From contig NZ_CP022752.1 in NCBI RefSeq assembly GCF_002263515.1, positions 1,736,001-1,800,000 of the forward strand: DNA of 64,000 bases, read 5' to 3'. Both the position numbers and the translations under genes were made by a program. The DNA is from Actinopolyspora erythraea (GTDB taxonomy: Bacteria > Actinomycetota > Actinomycetes > Mycobacteriales > Pseudonocardiaceae). The stretch's first letter is position 1; each line of letters starts with the position of its first letter. Below, piece after piece: positions 28,656 through 38,043 of this stretch. Under the pieces are notes generated by a model that ran no database searches, was not told the origin of the DNA, and worked only from the letters and a program-made list of their open reading frames with translations.

Positions 28656-30704
28656 TCACCTCACGACGACCACGGTGTAGGGGCCGACCTCCCGCGTGGT
28701 GAACTCCGGTCCCCGGAAAAGTTCCCTGTCGAACAGCACCCGGTAGTTCCGCACGTTCGGGTTTCGGGGGAAGACGTCGCTCTTCAGCGTGAGCGCGAGC
28801 TTTCCGGCGGGGGGATTCGCGTCCCCGGCCGTGTCGTCCCGTTCCGCGGTCTCCTCGGTGTCCGAATGGTGTCGGAGCACGAAGACGTCGGGTGCGCGGA
28901 AGGGATTCCGCACCAGCATCCGTGCCAGTTCCGCGCTGTCGTCGGCCTCGGACCACCGCCTGATCTCGGTAGCCCGCTGTTCGTGCTCGCCCAGCGGATT
29001 CGCGTAGTGCGGTGTCTCCTGCTGGAACATCCAGTACGGCTCGAAGGATGGCAGGCTGTAGTTCGTGCTCAGCACGACGTTGCGCTGCGGGCGTTGCCCG
29101 GTCATCTCCGAGATGACTGATGCTAGTTCGTCCAACCAGGAGTCCGGCTCGTCCGGGTCCTCCGCGCCGAACGCGTTGTGACCGGTGGGGTAGTAGTCCT
29201 CGTATGCGGCCCGCACCTTGGACTCCAGCCCGGTGTCGAGCTGGTACTGCGCCACGGACAGCGAACCGGCCAGGGCCAGTACCACGGAGAACGCGGTCAG
29301 TCTCGGCAGGTACCACTTCGGCAGTTTGCCCCGCAGCCACCCGATCAGCTCCACCAACCCGAGGACGCCGGCCACGACGAGGACGCACTCCAGGACCACC
29401 CGCAGGCGGAACGACAACAGGGTGGTGTCGGAGACCAGGGCCAACGTGGAGAGACCGAACCACACGTAGACCGTGGCGGTCACCACCAGCAGCGCCGCCG
29501 CGATGCGACTGCTCGTGGCCCGCAGCACCAACCACACCAGGCCGCACAGGCACAGCACGCCGAACGGGGAGAACTCGGTGAACGGCAGCGGCAGGAAGGC
29601 GCTCCCCACCGGTAGGTAGTGCTGTGCCGCGCTGCTCTCGGACAGTCCGCCCGCCAGCAGGAACGGGGCCCACACCACCAGAGCCAGCAGCCCGCTGACC
29701 ACGCCGATGGGAACCAGCCGGCGGAACAGTTCCCAGACCGTGCGGCCGAGCGCAGCGCCACCCCTCACGCGTGTCCCGCCCACGACGACCGCCATCGCCA
29801 CGGTCACCAGCACGGCGAATCCGAAGTTCAGCGTGTAGGTCATCGCCGCGAAACCGACGAAGACACCCACTCCGAGCAGCACGCCGCGCGGCGCGCGCCC
29901 CCGCCCGGACAGGGCGTACCAGGTCAGCACCGCCATCGGCGCCAGCCAGGCCGAGGACGGCCAGGCGTAGGGCTCCAGCAGCCCGTGCCGGGTACCGGCC
30001 AGCATAGTCACCAGCGCAGCCAGCAGCGCGTGCTCCCTCGGCAGCACCAGGCTCCACAACGTGAAGGCCACCACGACCACCACGGCCATCCACGCCAGCG
30101 CGTAGGGCTTGTACGCAGCCCAACCGTCCCAACCGATCAGGTTCGCGAACCGACCGCCGAGCCAGAACCACCCCCACGGGTAGTAGGGCGGGACGTCGGC
30201 GTAGTTCATGTCGGCCGGGACCAGGTTCGCCGCCATCCGGTTCAGGTACTGCAACCGGAACGCGTTGTCCACGGAGGACCCCCCGTAGTAGAAACGGGTC
30301 CCCTGCAGGGGTAGGGACAGCAGCAGGGTGGTCAGCGTGGTCAGGCCCGCCCAGACCCCCGCGAGGCGCCCCCAGCCGTTTCCGATCCGCTTCCCGAGTG
30401 CCAGTGGGTACAGCAGCAGCGCGAGAATCAGGGTGGAACCGAGGACAGCCCATGCCTCGGCGGCGTCGCTCGGCTCGGCGATTCCCAGCTGAGCGACGGC
30501 GAACTGCAGCAATACACTGAGTACGGCGGCGGTTCCCACGCCGAGCAGCAGTTCGGGGATCGTTCGACCGGCGGACAACCTCGGTCCGGGGGCCGTGTGG
30601 CCGTGCTCCGCGTTGTCCGTTCCGATCGACGTGGAACTTGGCAAGGTCTCCGCCACTCCCGGTCCTGAGAAATCGACGATGGACGTCACGCAGAATAGCG
30701 ACAT
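28656..30704 (-). CDS. AftA-type galactan 5-O-arabinofuranosyltransferase (GT85-like)
   Basis: AftA primes arabinan on the galactan of the cell wall using decaprenyl-phosphoarabinose. The protein has about a dozen hydrophobic segments, then a soluble C-terminal domain of about 200 residues. MAANLVPADMNYADVPPYYP and WGWFWLGGRFANLIG, near residues 152-185, match my recollection of AftA's first extracytoplasmic loop. That recollection is not a database result. The longest start is ATG 30704; GTG 30656 has AGGA at proper spacing and may be the real start. It implies an arabinogalactan envelope, and the divergent neighbour is another envelope-like membrane protein. Confidence 0.8.
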   Translation of the reverse strand: MSLFCVTSIVDFSGPGVAETLPSSTSIGTDNAEHGHTAPGPRLSAGRTIPELLLGVGTAAVLSVLLQFAVAQLGIAEPSDAAEAWAVLGSTLILALLLYPLALGKRIGNGWGRLAGVWAGLTTLTTLLLSLPLQGTRFYYGGSSVDNAFRLQYLNRMAANLVPADMNYADVPPYYPWGWFWLGGRFANLIGWDGWAAYKPYALAWMAVVVVVAFTLWSLVLPREHALLAALVTMLAGTRHGLLEPYAWPSSAWLAPMAVLTWYALSGRGRAPRGVLLGVGVFVGFAAMTYTLNFGFAVLVTVAMAVVVGGTRVRGGAALGRTVWELFRRLVPIGVVSGLLALVVWAPFLLAGGLSESSAAQHYLPVGSAFLPLPFTEFSPFGVLCLCGLVWLVLRATSSRIAAALLVVTATVYVWFGLSTLALVSDTTLLSFRLRVVLECVLVVAGVLGLVELIGWLRGKLPKWYLPRLTAFSVVLALAGSLSVAQYQLDTGLESKVRAAYEDYYPTGHNAFGAEDPDEPDSWLDELASVISEMTGQRPQRNVVLSTNYSLPSFEPYWMFQQETPHYANPLGEHEQRATEIRRWSEADDSAELARMLVRNPFRAPDVFVLRHHSDTEETAERDDTAGDANPPAGKLALTLKSDVFPRNPNVRNYRVLFDRELFRGPEFTTREVGPYTVVVVR

Positions 30705-30779
30705 GTGAACGGTTGAGCTCCCGTGGCCCCGAGCAGTCGGCGCCCGGAGTGGTTCACCGGTCTGTCCGGAGGAGGCGCG

Positions 30780-31379
30780 GTGTCGGAAGAACCGGTCGGA
30801 GGACCGGAGGAGCAGCGGTACGCGACCGAGCGGAGCTCTTCGGAGTGGGAACGCTCGTGCTCACCCCGGCCGGGTGTGGTGATCGGGGCGGATCTGTTGC
30901 CTGCCCTGAGCGTGCTGTCGCTGGTGGCGTTGCTGGGGTTTCCGCTCGGCTGGATCTGGGCCCGTCTCGCCCCACCGCGGGAGAGCACCATGACCGGGGA
31001 GGGCGAGTTGGTCCCGGTGCTGGTCGAGAGTTACCACAGGTTCGACGGGCTGGCCGTTTTCCTGCTGCTGAGCGCGGCCTGCGGCGTGCTCGTCGCCGCC
31101 GCGGTCTGGCAGTTGCGCGGTCGCAGGGGACCCGTGCTGCTTGTCGCGACAGTGCTGGGGTCGTTGCTGGCCGCGTGGCTGGGAATGCGACTCGGAACCT
31201 CGTTCGCGGCCGGGATGTATCCGGTCCCGGGGAGCCTGCGGCCCGGGGAACTGGTGGAGGTGGCGCCCCGGTTGGACACGCCGACCGGCCTGCTCGGGCA
31301 GCCGCTGACCGTGGCGCTGACCTACGGTCTGATCGCCTCGTGGAACGGGCTGGACGATCTGGGGAGACGGCGCGGCTGA
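30780..31379 (+). CDS. DUF2567-like membrane protein
   Basis: A 199-residue protein with a hydrophilic N-terminus (about 40 residues) and four predicted helices: about 43-65, 92-112, 122-142 and a C-terminal one near 170. It resembles the actinobacterial DUF2567 family (LLGFPLGWIWARLAPP, and LGSLLAAWLGMRLG); the function is unknown. GTG 30780 is preferred because GGAGGAGG (30768-30775) lies just upstream, although the frame stays open to 30723. It is divergent from the arabinofuranosyltransferase and convergent with the next gene. Confidence 0.72.
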   Translation: MSEEPVGGPEEQRYATERSSSEWERSCSPRPGVVIGADLLPALSVLSLVALLGFPLGWIWARLAPPRESTMTGEGELVPVLVESYHRFDGLAVFLLLSAACGVLVAAAVWQLRGRRGPVLLVATVLGSLLAAWLGMRLGTSFAAGMYPVPGSLRPGELVEVAPRLDTPTGLLGQPLTVALTYGLIASWNGLDDLGRRRG

Positions 31380-31437
31380 GACCTCGTCCGTGCGACGGCG
31401 GAGCTCGTGCCGGGAGGGTCGCAGCCGTGATGGTGCG

Positions 31438-32385
31438 TCAGCGCGGCAACAACCGCAGCGAACGCAGCGAGCGCTCCATCCTGCTCGGTGACACCGCCTG
31501 GTCGAACCGCTGGTCTGCCACTCCCACCAGCATCGCCGTTCCCTCCTGGTGAGGGAGGGCCATGACCCCGATGTAGGCGGACTCCGTGTTGCAGGTGTCC
31601 GTGGCGGCCGGGACTACCTCGGCGCTGACGAAGGTGGCCTCCAGCTTGCCGCCGTCGAGCGTCGCCGGTCGAGGTTCGCCCAGTCGCACCCGTGGCGACA
31701 CGCCGTCGCTGGTGGTCCAGAGCATGGTGCCGAGCTTCTCCACCAGCCGCCTGCCCGCCTCGGCGTTGTCGGGCTCGTTCGCGGAGGTCAGTCCGATCAG
31801 TGCGCGGAACGACTGCTGAGCCTGGTCGCAGAAACCCTCCATGTACATGGAGTACCCGCTCAGCGTGACTTCGTCGTTCGCACCGTTGGCCACCAGCGTC
31901 TCGGTGGCGGCTGGATAGGTCGTCCAGTCGGAGGGCACGTCGTAGGCGATTCCGGTCTCCCACACCGGTACGGACTGCCAGCCGGGGACCTCGGCGGTAA
32001 CGGGCGGACGCGAACCCGTCGCCGTCGCCGAGCCCTCCGCCGCGAATCCGCTCCCGTCGCCACCACCGGGTTCGTCCCCGATGTTGACCAGCACGAGCGT
32101 GGTGATGATGATGACCACACTGGCCACAGCGGTCGAAACCACGGCGATGGTCGGACCACGGCTCCGCCCGGGGGCGCTCGACGGATCTCGGGGGGCGGCG
32201 TCCCAGCGGGGTGCGCCGTACTGGGCCGGTGCCGGGCGAGGCGGTCCGAACGACGTTCCGTACTGGGAGTGCTCGGGGGTGTGTGTCCCCTCCTGGGCGA
32301 CAGGCTGTCCCGTGAGCGGGTCGTAGTAGCGGGGCGCGCCGCCGTCCGATCCGGTCCAGTTGTTGGGCCCGCCAGGTAACGACAT
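31438..32385 (-). CDS. Anchored extracytoplasmic protein with Pro/Gly-rich N-terminus
   Basis: I do not recognise a named family. The 315-residue product starts with a Pro/Gly/Tyr-rich cytoplasmic region (about 75 residues, including YYDPLTGQPVAQ). One transmembrane helix follows (TIAVVSTAVASVVIIITTLV), then an extracytoplasmic domain of about 200 residues starting at VPVWETGIAYDVPSDWTTYP. The latter resembles lipoprotein-type sensor folds seen beside actinobacterial envelope genes. The start ATG 32385 lies 8 bases after a TAGGAT -10 on the same strand and has no ribosome site, suggesting a leaderless or nearly leaderless mRNA. Confidence 0.7.
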   Translation of the reverse strand: MSLPGGPNNWTGSDGGAPRYYDPLTGQPVAQEGTHTPEHSQYGTSFGPPRPAPAQYGAPRWDAAPRDPSSAPGRSRGPTIAVVSTAVASVVIIITTLVLVNIGDEPGGGDGSGFAAEGSATATGSRPPVTAEVPGWQSVPVWETGIAYDVPSDWTTYPAATETLVANGANDEVTLSGYSMYMEGFCDQAQQSFRALIGLTSANEPDNAEAGRRLVEKLGTMLWTTSDGVSPRVRLGEPRPATLDGGKLEATFVSAEVVPAATDTCNTESAYIGVMALPHQEGTAMLVGVADQRFDQAVSPSRMERSLRSLRLLPR

Positions 32386-32449
32386 GGTTCGTGATCCTAG
32401 CGAGTACCGCACGTTGTCCGCCGGGTCCTCTCGGAGATCAGGACCGAGC

Positions 32450-33130
32450 TCAGTTCGTTCCCGCGTGTTCGGCGAATTCGGACAGTTGGGCGGGTACGGC
32501 GCGTAGCCTGCGCACGAACTCGGTCTCCCGGTTGAGCAACGAGCGGATCGCGCGCATCCGTGCCACCGGGTCGGTCTCGGCTAGCAGGCGCTGTCGGTCC
32601 TCCGGGGCGAGCACGCAGTTCTCGGCCAGGGAGTAGGGGAGCTCGGCGAAGTCGGTGCCATCGTCCGGGGTGGTGGTGCCCTCCACCCGGAGCCCGGTCG
32701 CCAGGTAGCGCTCGTGCGCCGCCCGGGCCGAGGCCACCAGCCTCTCCCGCAGCTGGTCCGAGTCCTGCTGGGGAGTGCTGTCCGGCAGCCATTCCACACG
32801 GGCCATCAGGTAGGGAGCCGCCTCGGTGTCCAGTTGCAACAGCCGGAAACGGTGCTGTCCGGTACTGGTGGTGTCGTAACGTCCTTCCGGGAGCTGCTGC
32901 ACCTCGCCCAGTCGGGCGGAGCACCCGATCTCGTACATGGCGTCGACGTTGTCCTCGCCGACCTCCCAGCCCTGCCGGATCCCGACCACGCCGAACCGTC
33001 GATCGGGGACGACTTCGTTGACCAGATCCAGCACGAGCTGCCGGTAGCGTGCCTCGAAGATGCGCAGCGGGAGCGAGGCGCCGGGCAGAAGTACGGTACC
33101 CAGCGGAAACAGCGGTAGCGTTTCAATCAC
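32450..33130 (-). CDS. Lon N-terminal (substrate-binding) domain protein
   Basis: A stand-alone LON peptidase substrate-binding domain (PUA-like) protein of 226 residues, without the ATPase or protease parts of Lon. The signature ETLPLFPLGTVLLPGASLPL and RIFEARYRQLV start the protein, then FGVVGIRQGWEVGED. Its cellular partner is unknown. The start GTG 33130 is exactly 6 bases after the reverse-strand -10 TAGGTT (33137-33142) and has no ribosome site, so the mRNA is probably leaderless. Confidence 0.85.
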   Translation of the reverse strand: MIETLPLFPLGTVLLPGASLPLRIFEARYRQLVLDLVNEVVPDRRFGVVGIRQGWEVGEDNVDAMYEIGCSARLGEVQQLPEGRYDTTSTGQHRFRLLQLDTEAAPYLMARVEWLPDSTPQQDSDQLRERLVASARAAHERYLATGLRVEGTTTPDDGTDFAELPYSLAENCVLAPEDRQRLLAETDPVARMRAIRSLLNRETEFVRRLRAVPAQLSEFAEHAGTN

Positions 33131-33142
33131 GTCCCCAACCTA
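33131..33142 (-). promoter_or_regulatory. Leaderless -10 of the Lon-domain gene
   Basis: TAGGTT (33142 to 33137 on the reverse strand), then GGGGAC, then GTG. The expected transcription start falls on the start codon. A TTGGTC lies 19 bases upstream as a weak -35. Confidence 0.55.
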
Positions 33143-33215
33143 CTCGTAGCCTCGCTCCGCTGACCAACCGAAGGCGTTACCCATCGGTGCCACGTGACGG
33201 GACGACCGGCCGGTG

Positions 33216-33281
33216 CCCCGCCCCGGAGGCACGGGGGCTCGTTCGTTCCCCCGCCCCGGAGGCACGGGGGCTCGTTCGTTC
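33216..33281. repeat. Two perfect 33-bp tandem repeats
   Basis: Identical 33-base units at 33216-33248 and 33249-33281, then a partial third copy to about 33290. Each begins CCCCGCCCCGGAGGCACG and ends CTCGTTCGTTC. They sit in the 201-base gap between two reverse genes. No coding sense is apparent. Confidence 0.9.
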
Positions 33282-33331
33282 CCCCGCCCGTCCCGTGCGG
33301 AAGTCCCGGCGGAAGCCGGGCGGGAACCGGT

Positions 33332-34048
33332 TCACCCGGGTGGGCGCAGTACCGCGAACCGGTCCGTGATCTGCAGATCGCGCGAGGTGAACCGGAACAG
33401 CGCCGGTGGGCGACCTCCCGACGGGCCCGCGGCCACGGTCTCCCCGGTCGTCTCCAGCGCGCCGCGCCGGGAGAGGACCCGCTGCAGGTTCGTGGCCGAG
33501 ACCCGGTACCCCAGGGCGGCCGAGTAGATGTCGCGCAGTTCGGAGACGGTGAATTTCGGCGGAGCCAGGGCGAAGCCGATGTTGGTGTAGGACAGTTTGG
33601 AACGAAGGCGTTCCCGAGCGGTCAGCAGGATCCTCTCGTGGTCGAACGCCGTCTCCGGCAGTGCTTCGATCGGGTGCCAGGCGGTGTCGTCCGGCAGCTC
33701 CGGATCGGTGTCGCAGGGGACGAGGCCGAGGAACGCGGTGGCCACGACGCGGTTGCCCGGCACTCTGCCCGGGGCGCTGAACACCGCCAGCTGCTCCACG
33801 TGTGTGAGCTCGCGCACGTCGACCTTTTCGGCGAGTTGTCTGCGGATGGAGGATTCCACCGTTTCGTCGGGGCGGAGCCTGCCGCCCGGAAGTGCCCAGC
33901 GGTTCGGGTGGGGAGGTCTGGCTCGCTGCCACAGCAGCGCCTTCAGCTTCCCCTGCCGCACCTGCACGACCCCCGCGAGTACCTCGTGGCCCGTGGTGTG
34001 GCTCGTATCGCGCTCCCGGCGCTCCGGCGGCGTGTTAGTATTGGACAC
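33332..34048 (-). CDS. nrtR: NrtR-type Nudix-related transcriptional regulator of NAD synthesis
   Basis: NrtR proteins combine a non-catalytic Nudix domain that senses ADP-ribose or related nucleotides with a C-terminal winged helix that represses NAD genes. The Nudix box near residues 55-78 ([20 protein letters not shown]) has RQL and EK where the catalytic REUxEE should be, so hydrolysis is probably lost. The C-terminal part ([18 protein letters not shown] then [16 protein letters not shown]) is the DNA-binding wing. It is divergent from nadABC, which fits the regulator. The start GTG 34048 is 7 bases after a TAGGAT -10. Confidence 0.88.
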   Translation of the reverse strand: MSNTNTPPERRERDTSHTTGHEVLAGVVQVRQGKLKALLWQRARPPHPNRWALPGGRLRPDETVESSIRRQLAEKVDVRELTHVEQLAVFSAPGRVPGNRVVATAFLGLVPCDTDPELPDDTAWHPIEALPETAFDHERILLTARERLRSKLSYTNIGFALAPPKFTVSELRDIYSAALGYRVSATNLQRVLSRRGALETTGETVAAGPSGGRPPALFRFTSRDLQITDRFAVLRPPG

Positions 34049-34071
34049 GTTTTCGATCCTAAGACGAAAAC
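34032..34071. promoter_or_regulatory. Candidate NrtR operator / divergent nad promoter
   Basis: GTTTTCG (34049-34055) and CGAAAAC (34065-34071) form a perfect 7-bp inverted repeat with a 9-base centre. The reverse-strand -10 TAGGAT (34056-34061) of nrtR lies inside it, and a second repeat GTGT...ACAC (34032-34048) covers the nrtR start. Binding here would shut nrtR and could control nadA, whose start lies 101 bases away. Operator identity is inferred from position. Confidence 0.6.
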
Positions 34072-34171
34072 CCTGGTTGCGAAATCAGGAGTTCGACAAC
34101 CCGGTGATTACCGGGCCCTGCGGGGAGATCGGCGCGGTGGGATCGCCATCCGCGTCGGTGAGGAGGAGGAC

Positions 34172-35248
34172 ATGGCCGCGACAGCAGCCACTGTCGGTGG
34201 CGACGGCAACCCGGCCGGACTCGACACCGCAGCCCTGCGGCGCACCGAAGACGGTTACACGGGGATTCCCGGCGACGCGGCGTGGGCGACCGAGATCCGT
34301 CGGTTGGCCGAGCAGCGGGACGCCGTGTTGCTCGCACACAACTACCAGCTTCCCGAGATCCAGGACGTCGCCGATCACACCGGTGACTCGTTGGCACTGA
34401 GCCGCATCGCCGCCGAGAGCACCGCGAGCACGATCGTGTTCTGCGGGGTGCACTTCATGGCGGAGACCGCCAAGATCCTCAGCCCGGACAAGACGGTGCT
34501 GATCCCGGACGAGCGGGCCGGCTGCTCACTGGCCGACTCGATCACCGCCGACGACCTCCGCGCCTGGAAGGCGGACTTCGTGCGCGCGGGTGAGCCCGAG
34601 CCCGTGGTCGTCTCGTACGTCAACACCACGGCCGAGGTCAAGGCCGAGACCGATGTCTGCTGCACGTCCTCGAACGCGGTCGAGGTCGTGCGCTCGATTC
34701 CCGAGGACCGTCCCGTGCTCTTCTGCCCGGACCAGTTCCTCGGCGCGCACGTCAAACGGGAGACCGGCAGGGAGAATCTCCACGTCTGGGCGGGCGAGTG
34801 CCACGTCCACGCGGGCATCAACGGAGCCGAACTCGCCGAACGCGCGAGCGCCGACCCGGACGCGGAGCTGTTCATCCACCCGGAGTGCGGCTGCGCCACC
34901 TCGGCGCTGTACCTGGCCGGGGACGGAACGGTGGACTCCGATCGGGTCAGGATCCTGTCGACCGGCGGAATGCTCGACGCGGCGCACCGAACCGGCGCCT
35001 CCTCGGTGCTGGTGGCCACCGAGGTGGGGATGCTGCACCAGTTGCGCTCGGCCGCTCCCGAGGTGGACTTCAGGGCGGTCAACGACCGCGCCTCCTGCAA
35101 GTACATGAAGATGATCACACCGGCCGCGCTGCTGCGCTGCCTGACCGACAACGCCGACGAGGTGGACGTCGCACCCGAAACGGCGTGGCGGGCTCGCTCG
35201 GCCGTGGAGCGGATGATCAGCATCGGCCAGCCCGGCGGTGGCGAATGA
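34172..35248 (+). CDS. nadA: Quinolinate synthase A
   Basis: NadA condenses iminoaspartate with dihydroxyacetone phosphate to quinolinate, using an oxygen-sensitive [4Fe-4S] cluster. In the 358-residue protein the likely cluster cysteines lie in [27 protein letters not shown] and [32 protein letters not shown] near residue 53 is the substrate region. ATG 34172 directly follows AGGAGGAGGA (34161-34170), which decides the start over a much longer open frame. It overlaps nadB by ATGA. Confidence 0.96.
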   Translation: MAATAATVGGDGNPAGLDTAALRRTEDGYTGIPGDAAWATEIRRLAEQRDAVLLAHNYQLPEIQDVADHTGDSLALSRIAAESTASTIVFCGVHFMAETAKILSPDKTVLIPDERAGCSLADSITADDLRAWKADFVRAGEPEPVVVSYVNTTAEVKAETDVCCTSSNAVEVVRSIPEDRPVLFCPDQFLGAHVKRETGRENLHVWAGECHVHAGINGAELAERASADPDAELFIHPECGCATSALYLAGDGTVDSDRVRILSTGGMLDAAHRTGASSVLVATEVGMLHQLRSAAPEVDFRAVNDRASCKYMKMITPAALLRCLTDNADEVDVAPETAWRARSAVERMISIGQPGGGE

Positions 35249-36849
35249 CCTGGCACGCCGGTGCGGACCTGCTGGTCGTGGGGACCGGCGTGGCCGGGCT
35301 CACCGCCGCGCTGCGCGCCCGTGAGCTCGGACTGCGGGTGCTGGTGGTCAGCAAGGAGAGCGTCACCGTCGGCAACACCGAATGGGCGCAGGGCGGTATC
35401 GCCGTCGTGCGCGAGGAGGAGCGCGATTCCTCCGACAGCGTGCGACGGCACGTGCGGGACACGCTCGAAGCCGGTGCCGGGTTGTGTTCCACCGCCACCG
35501 TGAACACGATCCTCGGGGACGGTGCCGCGGCCGTACGCCGGTTGCGCGCGGCGGGCGCGCGGTTCGACGGTTCTCCCTCCGGTGCGCTGTCGCGTACTCG
35601 CGAGGGCGGTCACAGCGCGTTCCGGGTGATTCACGCGGGTGGTGACGCGACCGGTGCTGAGGTGCAGCGCGCGCTGGTCGAGGCCACGACCACCGCGGGT
35701 GTCCCGGTCTTGGAGAACCACTGCGTGGTCGAGCTCTCGCACACCGAGTGGGGGGCGGTGGGAGGCGCGCTCGTGCTCGACCACGCGGGTAGGCCCGGTG
35801 TCGTGCAGTCATCCGCCGTCCTGTTGGCGACGGGTGGACTCGGTCAGCTCTACCGGGCCACCACGAACCCCGCCGTCGCCACCGGCGACGGCATCGCGCT
35901 CGGACTGCGCGCCGGGGCCGCCGTGGCCGATCTGGAGTTCGTGCAGTTCCACCCGACCGTGCTGCACACCTCCTCGACCGAGCGGGGCAGCCGACCGCTG
36001 ATCACCGAGGCCGTCCGGGGGGAGGGAGCGGTGCTGCTCGACGTCCACGGCGAGCCGGTGATGGCGGGCAGGCATCCGATGGGGGACCTGGCTCCACGGG
36101 ACGTCGTCGCGGCGGCGATCAACGAGAGGCTCGTCGAGACCGGCTCCGACTCGGTCCACCTGGACGCCACCGGCTTGGGCAAGGGCTTCGTCGAACGCTT
36201 CCCGACCGTGTACGCGGCCTGCCGGGAAGCGGGGATCGACCCGTTGGTCGACCCCATCCCGGTCACCACCGCCGCGCACTACTCCTGCGGCGGGATCATG
36301 TGCGACGTCGACGGCAGGACCGGCGTCACCGGACTCTACGCAGCGGGCGAGGTGGCGCGGACCGGACTGCACGGCGCCAACAGGCTCGCCTCCAACAGCC
36401 TGCTGGAAGGACTGGTCCTCGGCACCCGCTCCGCCGAGGCCGTGCTGCGCGACCTCCGCGTCGGCGCGCTGCGCCGGGGCTCGGTGACCTCCGAACGGCT
36501 GCCCGCGGCGGCCGTGGTCGACCGTGCCTGGCTGCAACAGCTCATGAGCAGGCACGCCGGTATCGGACGTCGCGCCGACGGGTTGCGGGAGGCCCAGTCC
36601 GGACTGGACACCGCCGCGGTGGTCCGTCCGTTGCGGACCCGTGAGGCCGTGGAGGACGCGGCGCTGGGGCTCACGGCCCACGCGCTGCTCGCCGCCGCCT
36701 CGGACCGGACCGAGTCGCGCGGTTGCCACCGGCGCTACGACCATCCCACCACTGACGACCTGCGGTGGGGACGCCCCAACCCGTTGCGGCTGGACGTCTC
36801 CGGCTGGTTGATCCGATCCACCCCGGAGGAAACGAGGGAAGTGGCTTGA
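35245..36849 (+). CDS. nadB: L-aspartate oxidase
   Basis: NadB is a flavoprotein that oxidises L-aspartate to iminoaspartate and hands it to NadA. The 534-residue protein has the FAD loop [17 protein letters not shown] at about 9-25, [10 protein letters not shown] near 46, and [18 protein letters not shown] near 338. The C-terminal flavin-contacting segment is [17 protein letters not shown]. The ATG overlaps the nadA stop, and the stop overlaps the nadC TTG start (TTGA), so all three proteins are translationally coupled. Confidence 0.96.
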   Translation: MTWHAGADLLVVGTGVAGLTAALRARELGLRVLVVSKESVTVGNTEWAQGGIAVVREEERDSSDSVRRHVRDTLEAGAGLCSTATVNTILGDGAAAVRRLRAAGARFDGSPSGALSRTREGGHSAFRVIHAGGDATGAEVQRALVEATTTAGVPVLENHCVVELSHTEWGAVGGALVLDHAGRPGVVQSSAVLLATGGLGQLYRATTNPAVATGDGIALGLRAGAAVADLEFVQFHPTVLHTSSTERGSRPLITEAVRGEGAVLLDVHGEPVMAGRHPMGDLAPRDVVAAAINERLVETGSDSVHLDATGLGKGFVERFPTVYAACREAGIDPLVDPIPVTTAAHYSCGGIMCDVDGRTGVTGLYAAGEVARTGLHGANRLASNSLLEGLVLGTRSAEAVLRDLRVGALRRGSVTSERLPAAAVVDRAWLQQLMSRHAGIGRRADGLREAQSGLDTAAVVRPLRTREAVEDAALGLTAHALLAAASDRTESRGCHRRYDHPTTDDLRWGRPNPLRLDVSGWLIRSTPEETREVA

Positions 36850-37733
36850 ACCTCTCCGAGGACACCGTCCGGAACCTGCGCACCGCCGGGTTGGATCCCG
36901 CCGAGAGCGAGGTCCTGGTGCGGGCGGCGCTGGCGGAGGACCTGCGTTACGGCCCCGACGCGACCACGAGGGCGACCGTGCCCGCCGAGGCGGTGGCCAC
37001 CGCCGGGTTCAACGCGCGGCGGGCCGGTGTGGTGGCCGGGCTGCCGCTGGTGCTGGCCGTGCTGGACGAGGTGGTGGGAGCGGACGGTTACCAGGTGGTC
37101 TCGGCCGCCTCCGACGGGGACGAGGTCCCCGAGGGAGGGTGCGTACTCGCCGTGCGGGCCCCGGTGGGCGCGCTGCTCACCGCTGAGCGGACCGCGTTGA
37201 ACCTGCTGTGCCACCTGTCCGGGGTCGCGACGTCGACGGCCGCCTGGGTCTCGGCGGTGCGCGGATCGGGCTGCGTGATCCGGGACAGTCGCAAGACCAT
37301 CCCCGGCATCAGACTGCCGCAGAAGTACGCGGTGCGTTGCGGCGGCGGGAACAACCATCGCCTCGGTCTCGGTGACGCGATGCTGGTCAAGGACAACCAC
37401 GTGGCCGCGGCCGGCTCCGTGACCGCCGCTCTGCGGGCCTGTCGCGAGCACGCGCCCGATCTGGAGCTGGAGGTCGAGGTTTCCGACCTCGCCGAACTCG
37501 ACGAGGTGCTGTCCGAGAGCCCGGCCCTGGTGCTGTTGGACAACTTCGCGCCGGGGGACTGCGCCGAGGCGGTTCGGCGTGCCGCCGCGAGGTCCCCCCG
37601 GACCGAGCTGGAGGCGTCCGGGGGACTCACCCTCGACCTGGCACCGACCTACGCCGCCACCGGCGTGCACTACCTGGCCGTCGGAGCGCTCACCCACTCC
37701 GCCGAGGTGCTGGACATCGGACTGGACATGTGA
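36846..37733 (+). CDS. nadC: Nicotinate-nucleotide pyrophosphorylase (carboxylating)
   Basis: NadC converts quinolinate and PRPP to nicotinate mononucleotide and CO2. The 295-residue protein shows RDSRKTIPGIRLPQKYAVRC near 139, then GGGNNHRLGLGDAMLVKDNH, the phosphoribosyl and quinolinate-binding signatures, and ASGGLTLDLAPTYAATGVHY near the end. The TTG start at 36846 lies within the nadB stop and follows AGGGAAG. No further NAD gene follows; the next 310 bases are gene-free. Confidence 0.95.
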   Translation: MNLSEDTVRNLRTAGLDPAESEVLVRAALAEDLRYGPDATTRATVPAEAVATAGFNARRAGVVAGLPLVLAVLDEVVGADGYQVVSAASDGDEVPEGGCVLAVRAPVGALLTAERTALNLLCHLSGVATSTAAWVSAVRGSGCVIRDSRKTIPGIRLPQKYAVRCGGGNNHRLGLGDAMLVKDNHVAAAGSVTAALRACREHAPDLELEVEVSDLAELDEVLSESPALVLLDNFAPGDCAEAVRRAAARSPRTELEASGGLTLDLAPTYAATGVHYLAVGALTHSAEVLDIGLDM

Positions 37734-38043
37734 CCCGACGTCCGAAGCGCCGGGATTCGACCCTCGTACGGTGGAGTTCGTCGAGGCTCGCGGCGTCGCG
37801 GGAACCTACGCGGCGTGGGCGCCCGTGAGGACCGCGCACCCTGGTTCCGGTCCGAGCTCGCGGGCGGAAGCAGCGCGATCCCGCGGTTGCGCGGCAGCGG
37901 GAGTGGGACCGGGGCCACCGGGACACCTCCCGCCGGTGCTCGTGGTGTGAAACACCGTCGCGAGGGCCGAACTCCCGGTTCCTTCCCGGCCGAGTTCGAT
38001 CCGGCCCGGGCCGGGGCCGTTGAGGCGCCGTTCAGCCGGGCGA
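37734..38043. other. Gene-free stretch after nadC
   Basis: 310 bases with no supportable gene. It contains the palindrome CCGGCCCGGGCCGG (38001-38014) and a small stem GGTGT-GAA-ACACC (near 37943-37955). Either could help end the nad transcript or that of the convergent pseudogene. Confidence 0.4.
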
